Origin: Aerococcaceae bacterium zg-252
GTDB lineage: Bacteria; Bacillota; Bacilli; Lactobacillales; Aerococcaceae
Reading direction: 5' to 3'
Length of the DNA: 64,000 nt
Assembly (NCBI GenBank): GCA_016237705.1
Contig: CP066204.1
Span: 1,374,001 to 1,438,000, forward strand
Below, piece by piece: positions 8,370 to 17,480 of the stretch. Made by a program: the position numbers and the translations under genes. Positions within the stretch are counted from its first letter, which is position 1; the number at the start of each line of letters is the position of its first letter. A model generated the notes under the pieces. The model was not told the DNA's origin. It ran no database searches and saw only the letters and a list, made by a program, of their open reading frames with translations.

Positions 8370-10136
8370 TTGCTCTTGTATGCGTAAGTGTAATTCACGT
8401 ACTTGTTCTTGTGCTACATAGCTTGGTGCTTGTGACATTAAGTCGATACCACGACCTGTTTTAGGGAATGCGATGACTTCACGAATATTCGGCTCTTTTG
8501 CTAATAACATAACCAAACGGTCTAATCCTAATGCCAAACCACCATGTGGTGGGAATCCATATTCAAAAGCATCCATTAAGAATCCAAATTGATTTTTCGC
8601 TTCTTCTGGTGTAAAGCCTAATAATTCAAACATTTGTTCTTGCATTTCACGTGTGAAAATACGAATACTTCCCCCACCGATTTCATAACCATTCAAGACA
8701 ATATCGTACGCTTGTGCTAATGTATTAGCAGGGTCTGCTTTTAATGCTGCAATGTCCATATTTTGTGGTGCAGTGAATGGGTGATGCATTGCAACATAAC
8801 GTCCAGCATCTTCATCATATTCAAACAATGGCCAATCCGTAATCCAAACAAATGCCAATGCATCTTCGTCGAATAATTGATGTTTTTTCGCTAAATGAAC
8901 ACGCAACTCACCTAATGATGCCGCAACTACATTTGGTTGGTCAGCTACAAAGAATAAAATATCACCTGGTTGTGCTGCTAATGGTTCAGCTATTGCTTGA
9001 TAACTTGTCTCATCAGCAAAGAATTTTGCGATTGGTCCATTAAATCCTTCTTCAGTTACTTTTAACCATGCTAGACCTTTCGCACCATAAGGTTTCACCA
9101 CTTCTATTAATTCATCAGCAGTCTTACGAGTGTACGCATCAGCTAAGCCTTTTAAGTTAATTGCCTTAACTTGTCCACCATTTTCAATCGTTGATTTAAA
9201 GACACCAAATTCAGATTTACCAGCAAATTCAGATAAATCAACTAATTTCATCTCAAAACGAATATCTGGTTTATCAACACCATATTCTGCCATTGCAGTC
9301 GCATAAGTTAAAGTCGGAAAGGCATCAGTAATCTCATAACCTTTTGTTGCTTTCACCACACGTTTTAACATTTCTTCGACTAGACCTTGAACTTCTTCTT
9401 GCGTCAAGAAACTAGTTTCTAAGTCTACTTGAGTAAATTCTGGCTGACGGTCACCACGTAAATCTTCATCACGGAAACAACGGACGATTTGATAATAACG
9501 GTCGATACCAGCACCCATTAATAATTGCTTAAAGATTTGTGGTGATTGCGGTAAGGCATAAAATTTACCAGCCTCACGACGTGTCGGCACTAAATAATCA
9601 CGTGCCCCCTCTGGTGTAGATTTTGTTAAATAAGGTGTTTCAACATCTAAGAAATCTTCACCATTTAAATACTCACGAATCGTTTGAGTCACTTGATGAC
9701 GTAGACGTAAATTCGCAAACATATTCGGACGACGTAAGTCTAAGAAACGGTGACGTAAACGTACTTCTTCATCAACATCTAATTCTTCTTCAATATAAAT
9801 CGGTGGTGTTTTTGCTTTGGATAGTACGGTTAATGAACTTGCCATTAATTCAAAATGTCCTGTTGGAATATTCGGATTAATTTGTTCTTGTACACGACGA
9901 TTTAACACACCGGTTACTTCAACAACATATTCACCACGCAAATGGTCAGCTGTATACATTGCCTCTGGTGTTAAATTTTCAGCATTAAATACTACTTGGC
10001 AAAAACCCTCGCGGTCACGCAAATCAATGAAAATAACGCCACCTAAATCACGTCGTTTTTGTACCCAACCTTTTAATGTAATTTCTTGTCCGACTAGCGA
10101 ATCATTGACTAGTCCAGCATATACTGTTCGTTTCAT
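8367..10136 (-). CDS. aspS: Aspartyl-tRNA synthetase
   Basis: Class II synthetase of 589 residues, the bacterial length with GAD insertion domain. The N-terminal OB-fold binds the anticodon ([20 protein letters not shown], residues about 21-40). Catalytic motif 2 is [18 protein letters not shown], and motif 3 is [13 protein letters not shown] near the C-terminus. AAGGAG precedes the ATG. It follows hisS by 103 bases in the T-box-controlled operon. The gap to hisS holds a degenerate repeat copy, and a full copy begins at its stop. No Asn-tRNA synthetase is seen here, and gatCAB occurs elsewhere in the window; whether this enzyme is discriminating cannot be read directly. Confidence 0.98.
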   Translation of the reverse strand: MKRTVYAGLVNDSLVGQEITLKGWVQKRRDLGGVIFIDLRDREGFCQVVFNAENLTPEAMYTADHLRGEYVVEVTGVLNRRVQEQINPNIPTGHFELMASSLTVLSKAKTPPIYIEEELDVDEEVRLRHRFLDLRRPNMFANLRLRHQVTQTIREYLNGEDFLDVETPYLTKSTPEGARDYLVPTRREAGKFYALPQSPQIFKQLLMGAGIDRYYQIVRCFRDEDLRGDRQPEFTQVDLETSFLTQEEVQGLVEEMLKRVVKATKGYEITDAFPTLTYATAMAEYGVDKPDIRFEMKLVDLSEFAGKSEFGVFKSTIENGGQVKAINLKGLADAYTRKTADELIEVVKPYGAKGLAWLKVTEEGFNGPIAKFFADETSYQAIAEPLAAQPGDILFFVADQPNVVAASLGELRVHLAKKHQLFDEDALAFVWITDWPLFEYDEDAGRYVAMHHPFTAPQNMDIAALKADPANTLAQAYDIVLNGYEIGGGSIRIFTREMQEQMFELLGFTPEEAKNQFGFLMDAFEYGFPPHGGLALGLDRLVMLLAKEPNIREVIAFPKTGRGIDLMSQAPSYVAQEQVRELHLRIQEQ

Positions 10137-10164
10137 ATTCTGTTACTCCTTTTTGCTATTAGTT

Positions 10165-10239
10165 TCAATGAGCTAAAATAATCTCTACTTGTGCATTACA
10201 CGTATGGCAAAAAATTTCATGTCGCTCACACTATATTAT
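10165..10239 (-). repeat. Degenerate short repeat unit between hisS and aspS
   Basis: The stretch resembles the short form of the repeat family (as at 41358-41420): AATGAGCTAAAAT near one end and GCTCACACTATATTA at the other, without a variable stem of normal size. It ends 3 bases from the hisS stop. Its membership is weaker than that of the other units. Confidence 0.45.
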
Positions 10240-11553
10240 CTAATTAAAGTATTTATCAATTGTTGAAGTATCTGTCGTTAATTGGCGATAATAATGTTCA
10301 AAATCGTCTAATAAATCATCAATTACAATCTCTTCCTGTTTATTTAAAGCTTTATTTTTAACAATCACTTTACCTGATGCTAATTCATCTTCACCTAAAG
10401 TCAATGTTAATTTTGCTTGTAACTTATCGGCAGTTTTAAATTGCGATTTCAAGCTGCGTCCCAAATAATCTCGCTCAGCGATATAGCCTGCTTGACGTGC
10501 AGCTTGAACAATTTGTAAGGCTGTTAAGTTGACATCGTCCCCCATACTCAAGACAAATAAATCAGTTGGTTCTTCTGCTGGAATTTCAACTGCTTGTTGT
10601 TCTAACAATAGTAATAAGCGTTCCATCCCTAAACCAAAACCAAATCCTGGAGTTTGTGGGCCACCTAGTTGTTCCACTAAACCGTCATATCGTCCACCAC
10701 CGACAATAGTCGATTGCGAACCAGTTGACGCATCATCAACCATAATTTCAAAAATAGTATCTTGATAATAATCCAAGCCACGTACAATTAATGGATTCAC
10801 TTTGAACGGTATTTCTAGTGCTGTTAACATCGCTTTTACTGCTTCAAAATGTGCCTGACTCTCTTCGTTTAAGAAATCTAAGATATTTGGTGCATCAGCA
10901 ACTAAGGCTTGGTCTTCTTTCGCTTTACTATCTAAAATACGCAATGGATTATCTTGCAAGCGTCGTTTAGAGTCTTCACTTAACTTATCTTGCAATGGTG
11001 TAAAATAGTCCACCAATGCTTGACGATATTTCAAACGGTCTTCTGGTTTTCCTAAAGAATTCAAGTACAAGGTTACATTACGAATTTCTAATTCTTGTAA
11101 AATATCCCAAGCTAATGCGATAACTTCAGCATCAATAGCTGGATTAGTACTACCGAAAACTTCCATACCCACTTGATGAAATTGACGTTGTCGCCCTGCT
11201 TGTGGACGCTCATAACGAAACATTGGCCCCATGTAATATAATTTCAATGGTTGTGGGTGCTCTGGGCCAAATAATTTATGTTCTACATACGCACGAGCAA
11301 TCGCCGCCGTTCCTTCTGGACGTAACACGATTTCACGGTCACCTTTATCTTTAAAATCATACATTTCTTTCGATACAATATCAGTCGTATCCCCTACTGA
11401 ACGTGCAAATAATTCCTTTGCCTCAAAAATCGGTGTCCGAATTTCTTTTACTTGATACGTATCAAAAATAGCACGAATTGTATCTTCTAAAAATTGCCAT
11501 TTATAACTATCTTTAGGCAGAATATCTTCTGTCCCTTTCATTTTCTTAATCAT
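10240..11553 (-). CDS. hisS: Histidyl-tRNA synthetase
   Basis: Class II synthetase, 437 residues. Motif 1 region EIRTPIFEAKELFARSVG, motif 2 FRYERPQAGRQRQFHQVG, the histidine-specific segments LIVRGLDYYQDTIFEI and GGGRYDGL, and motif 3 GFGFGLGMERLLLLL are all visible in order; the C-terminal domain reads the anticodon. GGAGG precedes the ATG. First gene of hisS-aspS-nfo, downstream of a T-box leader whose specifier loop contains overlapping Asp and His codons. Confidence 0.98.
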   Translation of the reverse strand: MIKKMKGTEDILPKDSYKWQFLEDTIRAIFDTYQVKEIRTPIFEAKELFARSVGDTTDIVSKEMYDFKDKGDREIVLRPEGTAAIARAYVEHKLFGPEHPQPLKLYYMGPMFRYERPQAGRQRQFHQVGMEVFGSTNPAIDAEVIALAWDILQELEIRNVTLYLNSLGKPEDRLKYRQALVDYFTPLQDKLSEDSKRRLQDNPLRILDSKAKEDQALVADAPNILDFLNEESQAHFEAVKAMLTALEIPFKVNPLIVRGLDYYQDTIFEIMVDDASTGSQSTIVGGGRYDGLVEQLGGPQTPGFGFGLGMERLLLLLEQQAVEIPAEEPTDLFVLSMGDDVNLTALQIVQAARQAGYIAERDYLGRSLKSQFKTADKLQAKLTLTLGEDELASGKVIVKNKALNKQEEIVIDDLLDDFEHYYRQLTTDTSTIDKYFN

Positions 11554-11595
11554 CTAAGTCTTACCTCCATTAATCTTTTGTACCCGATGCGTCAA

Positions 11596-11850
11596 AATAA
11601 AAAATCGCCCTAGAGTCATTCATACTCTAGGACGTCAAATTATAACGTGGTACCACCTATTTTTATAAAGCATGAGTTATCTCATCGCTTTATCTCAACA
11701 CTTTATCGCAGTGAACGGAATAACTTTGCATTATTCTTCTCGATAGTGTCTTCATTTATTCCGGGTATAACTTTTTCAGCCACGAAGTTATTCTCTTTAA
11801 TAAGTGGATAAACTACTTGTCTACGTTATCGAATAGCTATTTACTTTACG
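11596..11850 (-). ncRNA. T-box riboswitch leader of hisS-aspS
   Basis: The minus strand carries the T-box core AGGTGGTACCACG (11646-11658) followed by a terminator hairpin CGTCCTAGAGT/ACTCTAGGGCG with TTTTTT (11598-11634). Upstream, stem I is closed by TCGATA/TATCGA. The specifier loop has the S-turn elements AGTA on the 5' side and GAA on the 3' side, followed by GACAC (11746-11750). GAC (Asp) is in the canonical register and CAC (His) overlaps it by one base. Uncharged tRNA should stabilise the antiterminator and allow transcription of both synthetase genes. Confidence 0.93.
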
Positions 11851-11853
11851 TAT

Positions 11854-11882
11854 ACCTTACCGTTAGTTTTAGTTTTTGTCAA
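11854..11882 (-). promoter_or_regulatory. Promoter of the hisS T-box transcript
   Basis: TTGACA (11877-11882) and TAAGGT (11854-11859) are 17 bases apart, just upstream of stem I of the leader. The -35 is perfect and the -10 weak. Confidence 0.65.
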
Positions 11883-11893
11883 GTAGCTCTTAA

Positions 11894-11922
11894 TGATTTT
11901 TATTAACAATTATTAAAAATCA
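11894..11922 (-). terminator. A/T-rich hairpin downstream of the zinc operon
   Basis: A stem of about 12 bp (TGATTTTTA arms, one mismatch) lies between the pht-like gene and the hisS promoter. Its arms supply U-rich flanks but there is no clean T run after it, so termination is only probable. Confidence 0.4.
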
Positions 11923-11969
11923 CTGCATTCACTTTAATAAAACTTTTAGAATTCAACTTAGCAAACGAA

Positions 11970-12737
11970 TTACTCTTTGACTACAAATACTTGACCGTCA
12001 TGTTTAACCACTTTGAGATTATCGACTTCATAGATAATCTCTTCTTTTTCATACGCAAGCATTTCAGTCGGAATTAAGCGTTCATCAAATGGCATTTCTG
12101 CTGAAACTTTCTCACCAAAGACAACCATTCCGTCATCTGTTAATAAGACAAATTCATTAGCCGTAATCCACACTACTCGTGCAGTACTCGCCATGCTTTT
12201 ACTATACTCTTCATAAGTAGTCTCTTCTTCATAAGTTATCGGCGTATCATCAGCTAAAGATAAGTCTGCTTTTAACTGCACAATCGCTTTAGCATCTTTT
12301 GGGTGAACATCATGCGATTGTAACATCAATTCATCAGTCGTGCGAATCATAGTTGCTTGTTGTATATCTTTGACATACAGCAAATGCTTTTTACCTACTT
12401 TGACAATGAAACCGTCTTTTACTTCACTGACCACATCATCTTCTTTAAACTCATACTCTTTCGGCACAAGCAAGGATTCACTGAAAATTGATTCATACGG
12501 CACTTGACCATTATAATAATGATAATGGTCACCATGTGATGTCACATAACCGTCTTCTGAAATATTCACAACAATTTGCTCTGCCGGTAATAAATCATCT
12601 GCTGTGCCCTTATTTTCTGCCTGTGTCGTCTCATCTGATGACTTCGGCACATATTGAATTTGGGCATGGGTAACCACTGTCGTACTACATAATGCAGCAA
12701 GTGCTAATGCCACTAAGCCTTTCATTTTGCGATTCAT
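11970..12737 (-). CDS. Secreted histidine-triad (Pht-like) protein
   Basis: The 255-residue protein has a signal peptide (positive start, hydrophobic core LVALALAALCSTTVV, cleavage near THAQ) and one histidine triad, HGDHYHYY, near residue 69. That motif defines the streptococcal Pht family, surface proteins that bind zinc and pass it to an AdcA-type receptor. Streptococcal Pht proteins carry five or six triads and are about 800 residues, so this is a minimal version. No LPXTG or lipobox is seen. It starts 11 bases after the zinc-binding protein gene and shares its promoter, supporting a role in zinc scavenging. Confidence 0.8.
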   Translation of the reverse strand: MNRKMKGLVALALAALCSTTVVTHAQIQYVPKSSDETTQAENKGTADDLLPAEQIVVNISEDGYVTSHGDHYHYYNGQVPYESIFSESLLVPKEYEFKEDDVVSEVKDGFIVKVGKKHLLYVKDIQQATMIRTTDELMLQSHDVHPKDAKAIVQLKADLSLADDTPITYEEETTYEEYSKSMASTARVVWITANEFVLLTDDGMVVFGEKVSAEMPFDERLIPTEMLAYEKEEIIYEVDNLKVVKHDGQVFVVKE

Positions 12738-12748
12738 TCGATTTCCCC

Positions 12749-13663
12749 CTATTGCTCTGCTGCCAGTGCATCACTTAATGTTTTTAATACATTATCTAAA
12801 TTTTCAATAAAGCTCAATGTATTTTGTGGGTCGCTTTCCAATGGACTAAGCGATACAATGCTTACTCCCGTTGCTTTCGCAATCACTTGAGCAATTCGGT
12901 CACTCACATTTGGCTCTACAAAAATTGTTTTAACATCGTATTGTTTAACAAATTCTTGAACTTCCCCAATTTTTCTAGCTCCAGGTTCTGCGTCCGATGA
13001 AATTCCAGCAATTCCTAATTGCGTTAAACCAAAGCGATTGGCTAAATAGTAAAAAGCAGTATGCTGCGTCACAAAAGTTTTCTTCTTCATCGAATCAAAT
13101 ACTGATTTGTACTTCTCGACCAATGCTGTTGTTTCTTTTTGAAAAGCATCTGCATTGACTTTAAAGTCACTAGCATGGTCTGGGTCAATTTCAGATAATT
13201 GTGCAGCAATCAATTGAACTTCTTCACCAGCTTTCACTGGGTCTAACCAAGTATGTGGGTCGTACAATGAGGCTTGTTCTTGACCTTTTACAGATTCCAC
13301 TGTTTCTAAGCCCGATACTTTATCCATTTCCAAATCACGTGCCGACTCAACTAAAATAACTTTTGCATTCCCTTTATTTTTTTCTAAATTTTTCGTCCAA
13401 GACTCGAGTGCTACCGAATGATATATAAAAATATCCGCATCATAAATCGCTGCAATATCATTGGCAGACGGCTCAAATTGATGAATGCCATTACCAGAGT
13501 TCACCATATACACATCATATAAATCGCCGACAACAGCTTTGGTCATCGCATACATTGGATAAAAACTTGTTACAATGGATAATTTTGATTCCTGTGCCTG
13601 TACGGTTATAGGCATCAGACATAATAACATCAGTATCGCTAATATTTTTTTTACTCTCTTCAC
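12749..13663 (-). CDS. Zinc ABC transporter substrate-binding protein (AdcA/ZnuA type)
   Basis: About 304 residues of a cluster A-I metal receptor. Likely zinc ligands are His in GNGIHQFEPS, YDPHTWLDP and VTQHTAFYY, plus the acidic EPNVSD. It lacks the C-terminal ZinT domain of long AdcA proteins and has no His-rich loop. The GTG at 13661-13663 is preferred over the upstream ATG because AAAGGA lies in front of it and a signal peptide begins there. The peptide ends in an AXA-like VQA site rather than a normal lipobox, which is unusual for a Gram-positive receptor. A promoter with an AdcR-like site precedes it; the membrane subunits are not in the window. Confidence 0.88.
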   Translation of the reverse strand: MKRVKKILAILMLLCLMPITVQAQESKLSIVTSFYPMYAMTKAVVGDLYDVYMVNSGNGIHQFEPSANDIAAIYDADIFIYHSVALESWTKNLEKNKGNAKVILVESARDLEMDKVSGLETVESVKGQEQASLYDPHTWLDPVKAGEEVQLIAAQLSEIDPDHASDFKVNADAFQKETTALVEKYKSVFDSMKKKTFVTQHTAFYYLANRFGLTQLGIAGISSDAEPGARKIGEVQEFVKQYDVKTIFVEPNVSDRIAQVIAKATGVSIVSLSPLESDPQNTLSFIENLDNVLKTLSDALAAEQ

Positions 13664-13740
13664 TTTATGATTATTCCTTTCTATTTCGTTAATCAAAAAA
13701 CTACTTATTACACTGATTTTCATGAAAACCACTACTCTTG

Positions 13741-13785
13741 ATAGTAACGATTACTGATTTGTTTGTCAAGTTTTTAACCTGTTCA
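13741..13785 (-). promoter_or_regulatory. Promoter and AdcR-like operator of the zinc operon
   Basis: TTGACA (13764-13769) and TACTAT (13741-13746) are spaced by 17. Directly upstream the minus strand reads TGAACAGGTTAA (13774-13785), close to the AdcR consensus TTAACYRGTTAA. Zinc-dependent repression is inferred from this and from the genes controlled. Confidence 0.6.
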
Positions 13786-13877
13786 ACTCCCTAGAGAAAT
13801 TGTGTCATCATTATATCAACCATATTAATGTTTTGTAACAATAATAAAATGATTATGAATTTTTTATGAATTTCGCA

Positions 13878-13883
13878 TATAAT
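13878..13883 (+). promoter_or_regulatory. -10 box of the amidase gene
   Basis: TATAAT 90 bases upstream of the amidase ATG; no good -35 hexamer is seen at the right distance. The leader between contains a partial inverted repeat (TTTGAAAC near 13913 and GTTTCAAA near 13950). Confidence 0.4.
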
Positions 13884-13972
13884 ATGTACTAGAAATATTG
13901 AGCGTATAAGAGTTTGAAACTGCTAGATACATACCCTTTTTTAAGCAGACGTTTCAAAACATAGGAGGTCAA

Positions 13973-15322
13973 ATGGATAATCAATTTAAACGTTATATCA
14001 ACATGATACTATCCCCTAAATATTTTCCGCCTATCATCACTTTTACTATCTTATGCCTTTCACTTTTAGCCTTATCACAATTAATTACACATAAAACCAT
14101 TGTGATTGAGCGTGAACAGGTAACGGTACGTTTCGAACCGGCAACCAATGCTGAAAGTGTCGGCGAAACTAAAAAAGGCGATGAATTAATTGTCTTAGCC
14201 GAAGATAATGGGTGGATAAAAGTTCGCTTAGACTCCCAAAAAGTTGGTTGGATTCCAAAATGGTATTTAGAAAACACAACATTAAAAGATGACCAAAATC
14301 TTGCAGCACAACTCTTAGTTGATACACCAATTTATATGGAAAAAGATGATAAATCTTCTGTATTAGCTACCGTATCGGCTGAAAATTATTTAATTGTACG
14401 ACACGAAACAAAAGGTTGGTTACAAGTTGAATACAATGGGCTTTATGGTTACATTCGTACACGCATGGTCAATGTCATCAATCAATCGGATATTCCAAAA
14501 TCTGAGGAAGAATTAGCTAAAGAGGCTGAACAAATTGTCGTTGTTCGTTATGCAGGAGAACCACTCTTTGAGAAACCAGCATTTGATTCAACACAACTCT
14601 ACTCCATTGCTTATGGACAGAAATTCAAATACTTAGATGAAGTAGAATCGTATGATGCGAATGGCGTGTTAACTTACTTCCTACACGTAGAAGATAGCGA
14701 GGGGTTACAAGGATATGTCGAATCTCGTATCAGTGCCATGGAATCTGACTCCATTGGTCACGTAACTGAGAAAACAGTTAATTCATTAGCGAATGCCACA
14801 ATTATGTTAGACCCTGGACACGGTGGTGCCGATAGTGGTGCTGTAAGTACTGACGGTACAACCTATGAAAAAAATGCTGCATTAGCTACTGCCCTTACTT
14901 TAAAACAAAAACTAGAAGCTATAGGAGCTAAAGTTATTCTAACACGCTCTACCGATGAGTTTATTGATTTAATTCCACGTTCGGATTTGAGCAATGAAAA
15001 AGAAGTCGATGCCTTTATTAGTTTGCACTATGATGAAGGCCCTTATGCTGACTGGCGAGGTACAACAACGTATTATTTCCATGAGGCAGACCATGAATTA
15101 GCTAAAAAAATTAATGATGCTCTCAAAACATCGTCCTTGCCAAACAATGGTGCACTCTTCGGTAACTATTCAGTCTTACGTGAAAATAAACGACAAGCTA
15201 TTTTAATCGAATTAGGATATATGTCCAGTCCAGAAGATTTACAATATATTCGTTCGGATAAATATTATGATGAAGTAGCCACACTGATTACTACGGCATT
15301 GGAAAATTATTTCAAAGAATAA
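13973..15322 (+). CDS. SH3-domain N-acetylmuramoyl-L-alanine amidase (Amidase_3)
   Basis: A 449-residue cell-wall hydrolase that would cleave the bond between muramic acid and the stem peptide. One membrane segment (residues about 18-38) anchors it with the bulk outside. Two or three bacterial SH3 repeats follow (for example VRFEPATNAESVGETKKGD and IYMEKDDKSSVLATV). The C-terminal amidase_3 domain starts near residue 273: MLDPGHGGADSG gives the first zinc His, YEKNAA the Glu, ISLHYDE the second His, and IELGYMSSPED the catalytic Glu. AGGAGG precedes the ATG. It stands alone with its own terminator. The missing cleavable signal suggests it stays tethered. Confidence 0.93.
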   Translation: MDNQFKRYINMILSPKYFPPIITFTILCLSLLALSQLITHKTIVIEREQVTVRFEPATNAESVGETKKGDELIVLAEDNGWIKVRLDSQKVGWIPKWYLENTTLKDDQNLAAQLLVDTPIYMEKDDKSSVLATVSAENYLIVRHETKGWLQVEYNGLYGYIRTRMVNVINQSDIPKSEEELAKEAEQIVVVRYAGEPLFEKPAFDSTQLYSIAYGQKFKYLDEVESYDANGVLTYFLHVEDSEGLQGYVESRISAMESDSIGHVTEKTVNSLANATIMLDPGHGGADSGAVSTDGTTYEKNAALATALTLKQKLEAIGAKVILTRSTDEFIDLIPRSDLSNEKEVDAFISLHYDEGPYADWRGTTTYYFHEADHELAKKINDALKTSSLPNNGALFGNYSVLRENKRQAILIELGYMSSPEDLQYIRSDKYYDEVATLITTALENYFKE

Positions 15323-15327
15323 GAGTA

Positions 15328-15380
15328 AAAAACATAGTAGATTTTCTCACTGTTTTGGGTGGGACTACTATGTTTTTATT
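15328..15380 (+). terminator. Intrinsic terminator of the amidase gene
   Basis: A 13-bp perfect stem (AAAAACATAGTAG / CTACTATGTTTTT) with a 23-base loop and T-rich end, 5 bases after the stop. It is symmetric enough to work in both directions. Confidence 0.85.
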
Positions 15381-15429
15381 TGTCTATTTTGTTTGCATTG
15401 TCATATTTTTTATGGTTCTATAATATTTG

Positions 15430-15490
15430 AGTTGGCTGGGCGTCCACTTCGAAAAGTTCGAAGCAAGAAGCCTTTGCTCGCACCATGTTT
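15430..15490 (-). repeat. Stop-anchored repeat family, short unit B2
   Basis: A shortened unit next to B1: it keeps GGGCGTCCACTTCGAAA and the end CTTTGCTCGCACCATGTTTA but lacks most of the central stem. Confidence 0.7.
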
Positions 15491-15491
15491 A

Positions 15492-15611
15492 TGCCGGCTC
15501 CATTGAGCTGAAATGACGTCCACTTCAAAAGGCATCTTTGTGCGATTCTCGCACAAAGATGCCTTTCTCCAGTGATTCGAAGCAAAACGCCTTCGCTCGC
15601 ACCATGTTTTA
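15492..15611 (-). repeat. Stop-anchored repeat family, unit B1 (frr stop)
   Basis: The full unit starts at the frr stop codon (15609-15611) and reads toward CCGGCAT. Its centre is a perfect 16-bp stem, AGGCATCTTTGTGCGA paired with TCGCACAAAGATGCCT around a 2-3 base loop, different in sequence from every other copy. Confidence 0.85.
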
Positions 15612-16166
15612 ATTTTCTAGGATTTCTGCTTCTTTTGCTACTGTTACTTTTTCTAGTTCTTTAATTGCGTTATCAATGATAGTTTGAATATCTTTTTCGT
15701 AGTTTTTCACATCATCTTCTGTCAATTCATTGTTTTTTTGCATTTTTTTCGCACTATCAATCGCATCACGCCGAATATTACGCAAAGCAACTTTAGCATT
15801 TTCTTGCTCTTTTCCGACTACTTTTACTAATTCTTGACGACGTTCTTGTGTCAATGCTGGAATTACTAAACGGATAACTGAACCATCATTAGACGGTGTA
15901 ATACCAATATCTGATTGCAAAATAGCTTTTTCAATATCTGCTAAACTTGATTTATCATATGGCGAAATCATTAACATACGAGCTTCAGGAACAGTAATTC
16001 CTGCTAATTGATTCAATGGTGTTGGTACTCCGTAATAAGTCACATTTACACGGTCTAAAATACTCGCATTCGCACGTCCTGCACGGATTGATGCTAATTC
16101 ACGTTGATAAGCCTCGATTGATTTAGCCATTCTTGCTTTTGTATCTTTTAATAAGTCTGTCGACAT
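15609..16166 (-). CDS. frr: Ribosome recycling factor
   Basis: The 185-residue cytoplasmic factor splits post-termination ribosomes together with EF-G. The conserved segments [30 protein letters not shown] and [16 protein letters not shown] near the N-terminus, and [12 protein letters not shown] toward the C-terminus, are intact. AGGAGG precedes the ATG. It has its own -10 box at 16207-16212 and is not next to pyrH or tsf, its usual companions in Firmicutes. Its stop codon is the first triplet of a repeat unit. Confidence 0.98.
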   Translation of the reverse strand: MSTDLLKDTKARMAKSIEAYQRELASIRAGRANASILDRVNVTYYGVPTPLNQLAGITVPEARMLMISPYDKSSLADIEKAILQSDIGITPSNDGSVIRLVIPALTQERRQELVKVVGKEQENAKVALRNIRRDAIDSAKKMQKNNELTEDDVKNYEKDIQTIIDNAIKELEKVTVAKEAEILEN

Positions 16167-16206
16167 CTTTCATTTCCTCCTGATAATCGATTTAGTTTCA
16201 TTTAAA

Positions 16207-16212
16207 ATTATA
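16207..16212 (-). promoter_or_regulatory. -10 box of frr
   Basis: TATAAT on the minus strand 40 bases upstream of the frr start; the -35 region is A/T-rich without a good hexamer. Confidence 0.4.
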
Positions 16213-16247
16213 TCATATTTAACATTAGATTGCTTAATAAATTTAAT

Positions 16248-17480
16248 TTATCGTAATATTTCAACAACATTTTTCCTTGCAGCTGACCTTGCAGGGAATA
16301 CACTGAAAACAATCCCAATCGTAACCGAAATTGCTACACTTAATACAGCTGTCGGAACATCAATCGACGCTTTAAAAGGTAAAAAGTTCCCAGCAATCGT
16401 AGCAATTAAGACACCTAAATTATAACCAATTATTCCACCCAATGTGGTAATCGATATACCCTCTAGTAAAAATTGCCATTGAATGCTTTTTTGAGTTGCT
16501 CCTAGCGAACGACGAATCCCGATTTCTTTGGTGCGTTCAGATACAGAAATATACATCATATTCATAACCCCTACACCAGCAATAAATAATGAAATACCTG
16601 CAATTGAACTAATAAAGTAGGTAACCAATTGAAGTTGCTCACCAATTGTTTTCATTATTTCAGATGTATCATAGTACTCATAAGAGCCGTTTTCTTTCTC
16701 TGGTCCGTTCTCTTTCAAAAATTCTGAAACAATATGATTCATACCTTTAATGTCAACTTCTGGTTGATAGTAAACCGTTATCGAATAACTAATATTTTCA
16801 AATGGTCTAAATTGTTCATATGTTCCCTTTGGAACAACTAATTGCGGAATATCAGAAGAACCATATCCGAATTTCGAAAGTGATTCTAGTGCTTCTCCCG
16901 TCAACTGAGTAGGATACACACCTACAATGATGTAGTTATTTCCATCAATTTTTAACGTTTTTTCGAGTGCGTCTTCAATCGAATCAAATAAATTCATCGC
17001 AACAATATCATCCACAATTACATAACGACGATAGGCATTTGAATCCATTTTATTCAAATTACGCCCAGCAAGCATCTGATAATTAGTTGATTCAAATAAT
17101 CCTATATCATAAGAAACTTCATCTTTATTTAAATACTTTATTGTAGAACGACTAGTAGGACTAGCAACTTCTTCAGATGTTTTCACTTCGTCGACACCCG
17201 GAATTTCTGCAATTTCTTTTAAAAATTTATCCGTAAAGGGTTTTATTTTTTCAGAGTTAATCTCAAAATTAGATAAATTAAAATAAAAATCTTGACTTGG
17301 TCGTCCTTTTTCATCTTTAGCTAATTCTTCAACCATTTGTTTACGATATCCATTACCCAAACTTAATATGGTAATGACAGCAGCAATACCAATGATAATA
17401 CCAATCATCGTTAAAAATGTACGTCGGCCATTCATTTTCAAGGTTGATAATGACGATTTAAAAATTTCACTCATCCTCAT
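16248..17480 (-). CDS. MacB-type ABC transporter permease
   Basis: A 410-residue permease of the MacB/FtsX type. One N-terminal membrane helix (about 20-42, FLTMIGIIIGIAAVITIL) is followed by a large extracellular MacB periplasmic-core domain (about 45-270). Three membrane helices follow in the C-terminal FtsX domain, including VGVMNMMYISVSERTKEIGI, the typical coupling segment. It starts inside the last codons of the ATPase gene (14-base overlap), so the two are co-translated. With the adaptor and ATPase it forms a tripartite-like exporter; the substrate is unknown, with peptides or antimicrobials being the usual ones. Confidence 0.9.
   Translation of the reverse strand: MRMSEIFKSSLSTLKMNGRRTFLTMIGIIIGIAAVITILSLGNGYRKQMVEELAKDEKGRPSQDFYFNLSNFEINSEKIKPFTDKFLKEIAEIPGVDEVKTSEEVASPTSRSTIKYLNKDEVSYDIGLFESTNYQMLAGRNLNKMDSNAYRRYVIVDDIVAMNLFDSIEDALEKTLKIDGNNYIIVGVYPTQLTGEALESLSKFGYGSSDIPQLVVPKGTYEQFRPFENISYSITVYYQPEVDIKGMNHIVSEFLKENGPEKENGSYEYYDTSEIMKTIGEQLQLVTYFISSIAGISLFIAGVGVMNMMYISVSERTKEIGIRRSLGATQKSIQWQFLLEGISITTLGGIIGYNLGVLIATIAGNFLPFKASIDVPTAVLSVAISVTIGIVFSVFPARSAARKNVVEILR

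Noticed and set aside
8177-8464. Plus-strand frame of 95 codons across the repeat block
   Set aside because: It is created by the repeat units and the antisense of aspS; no ribosome binding site.
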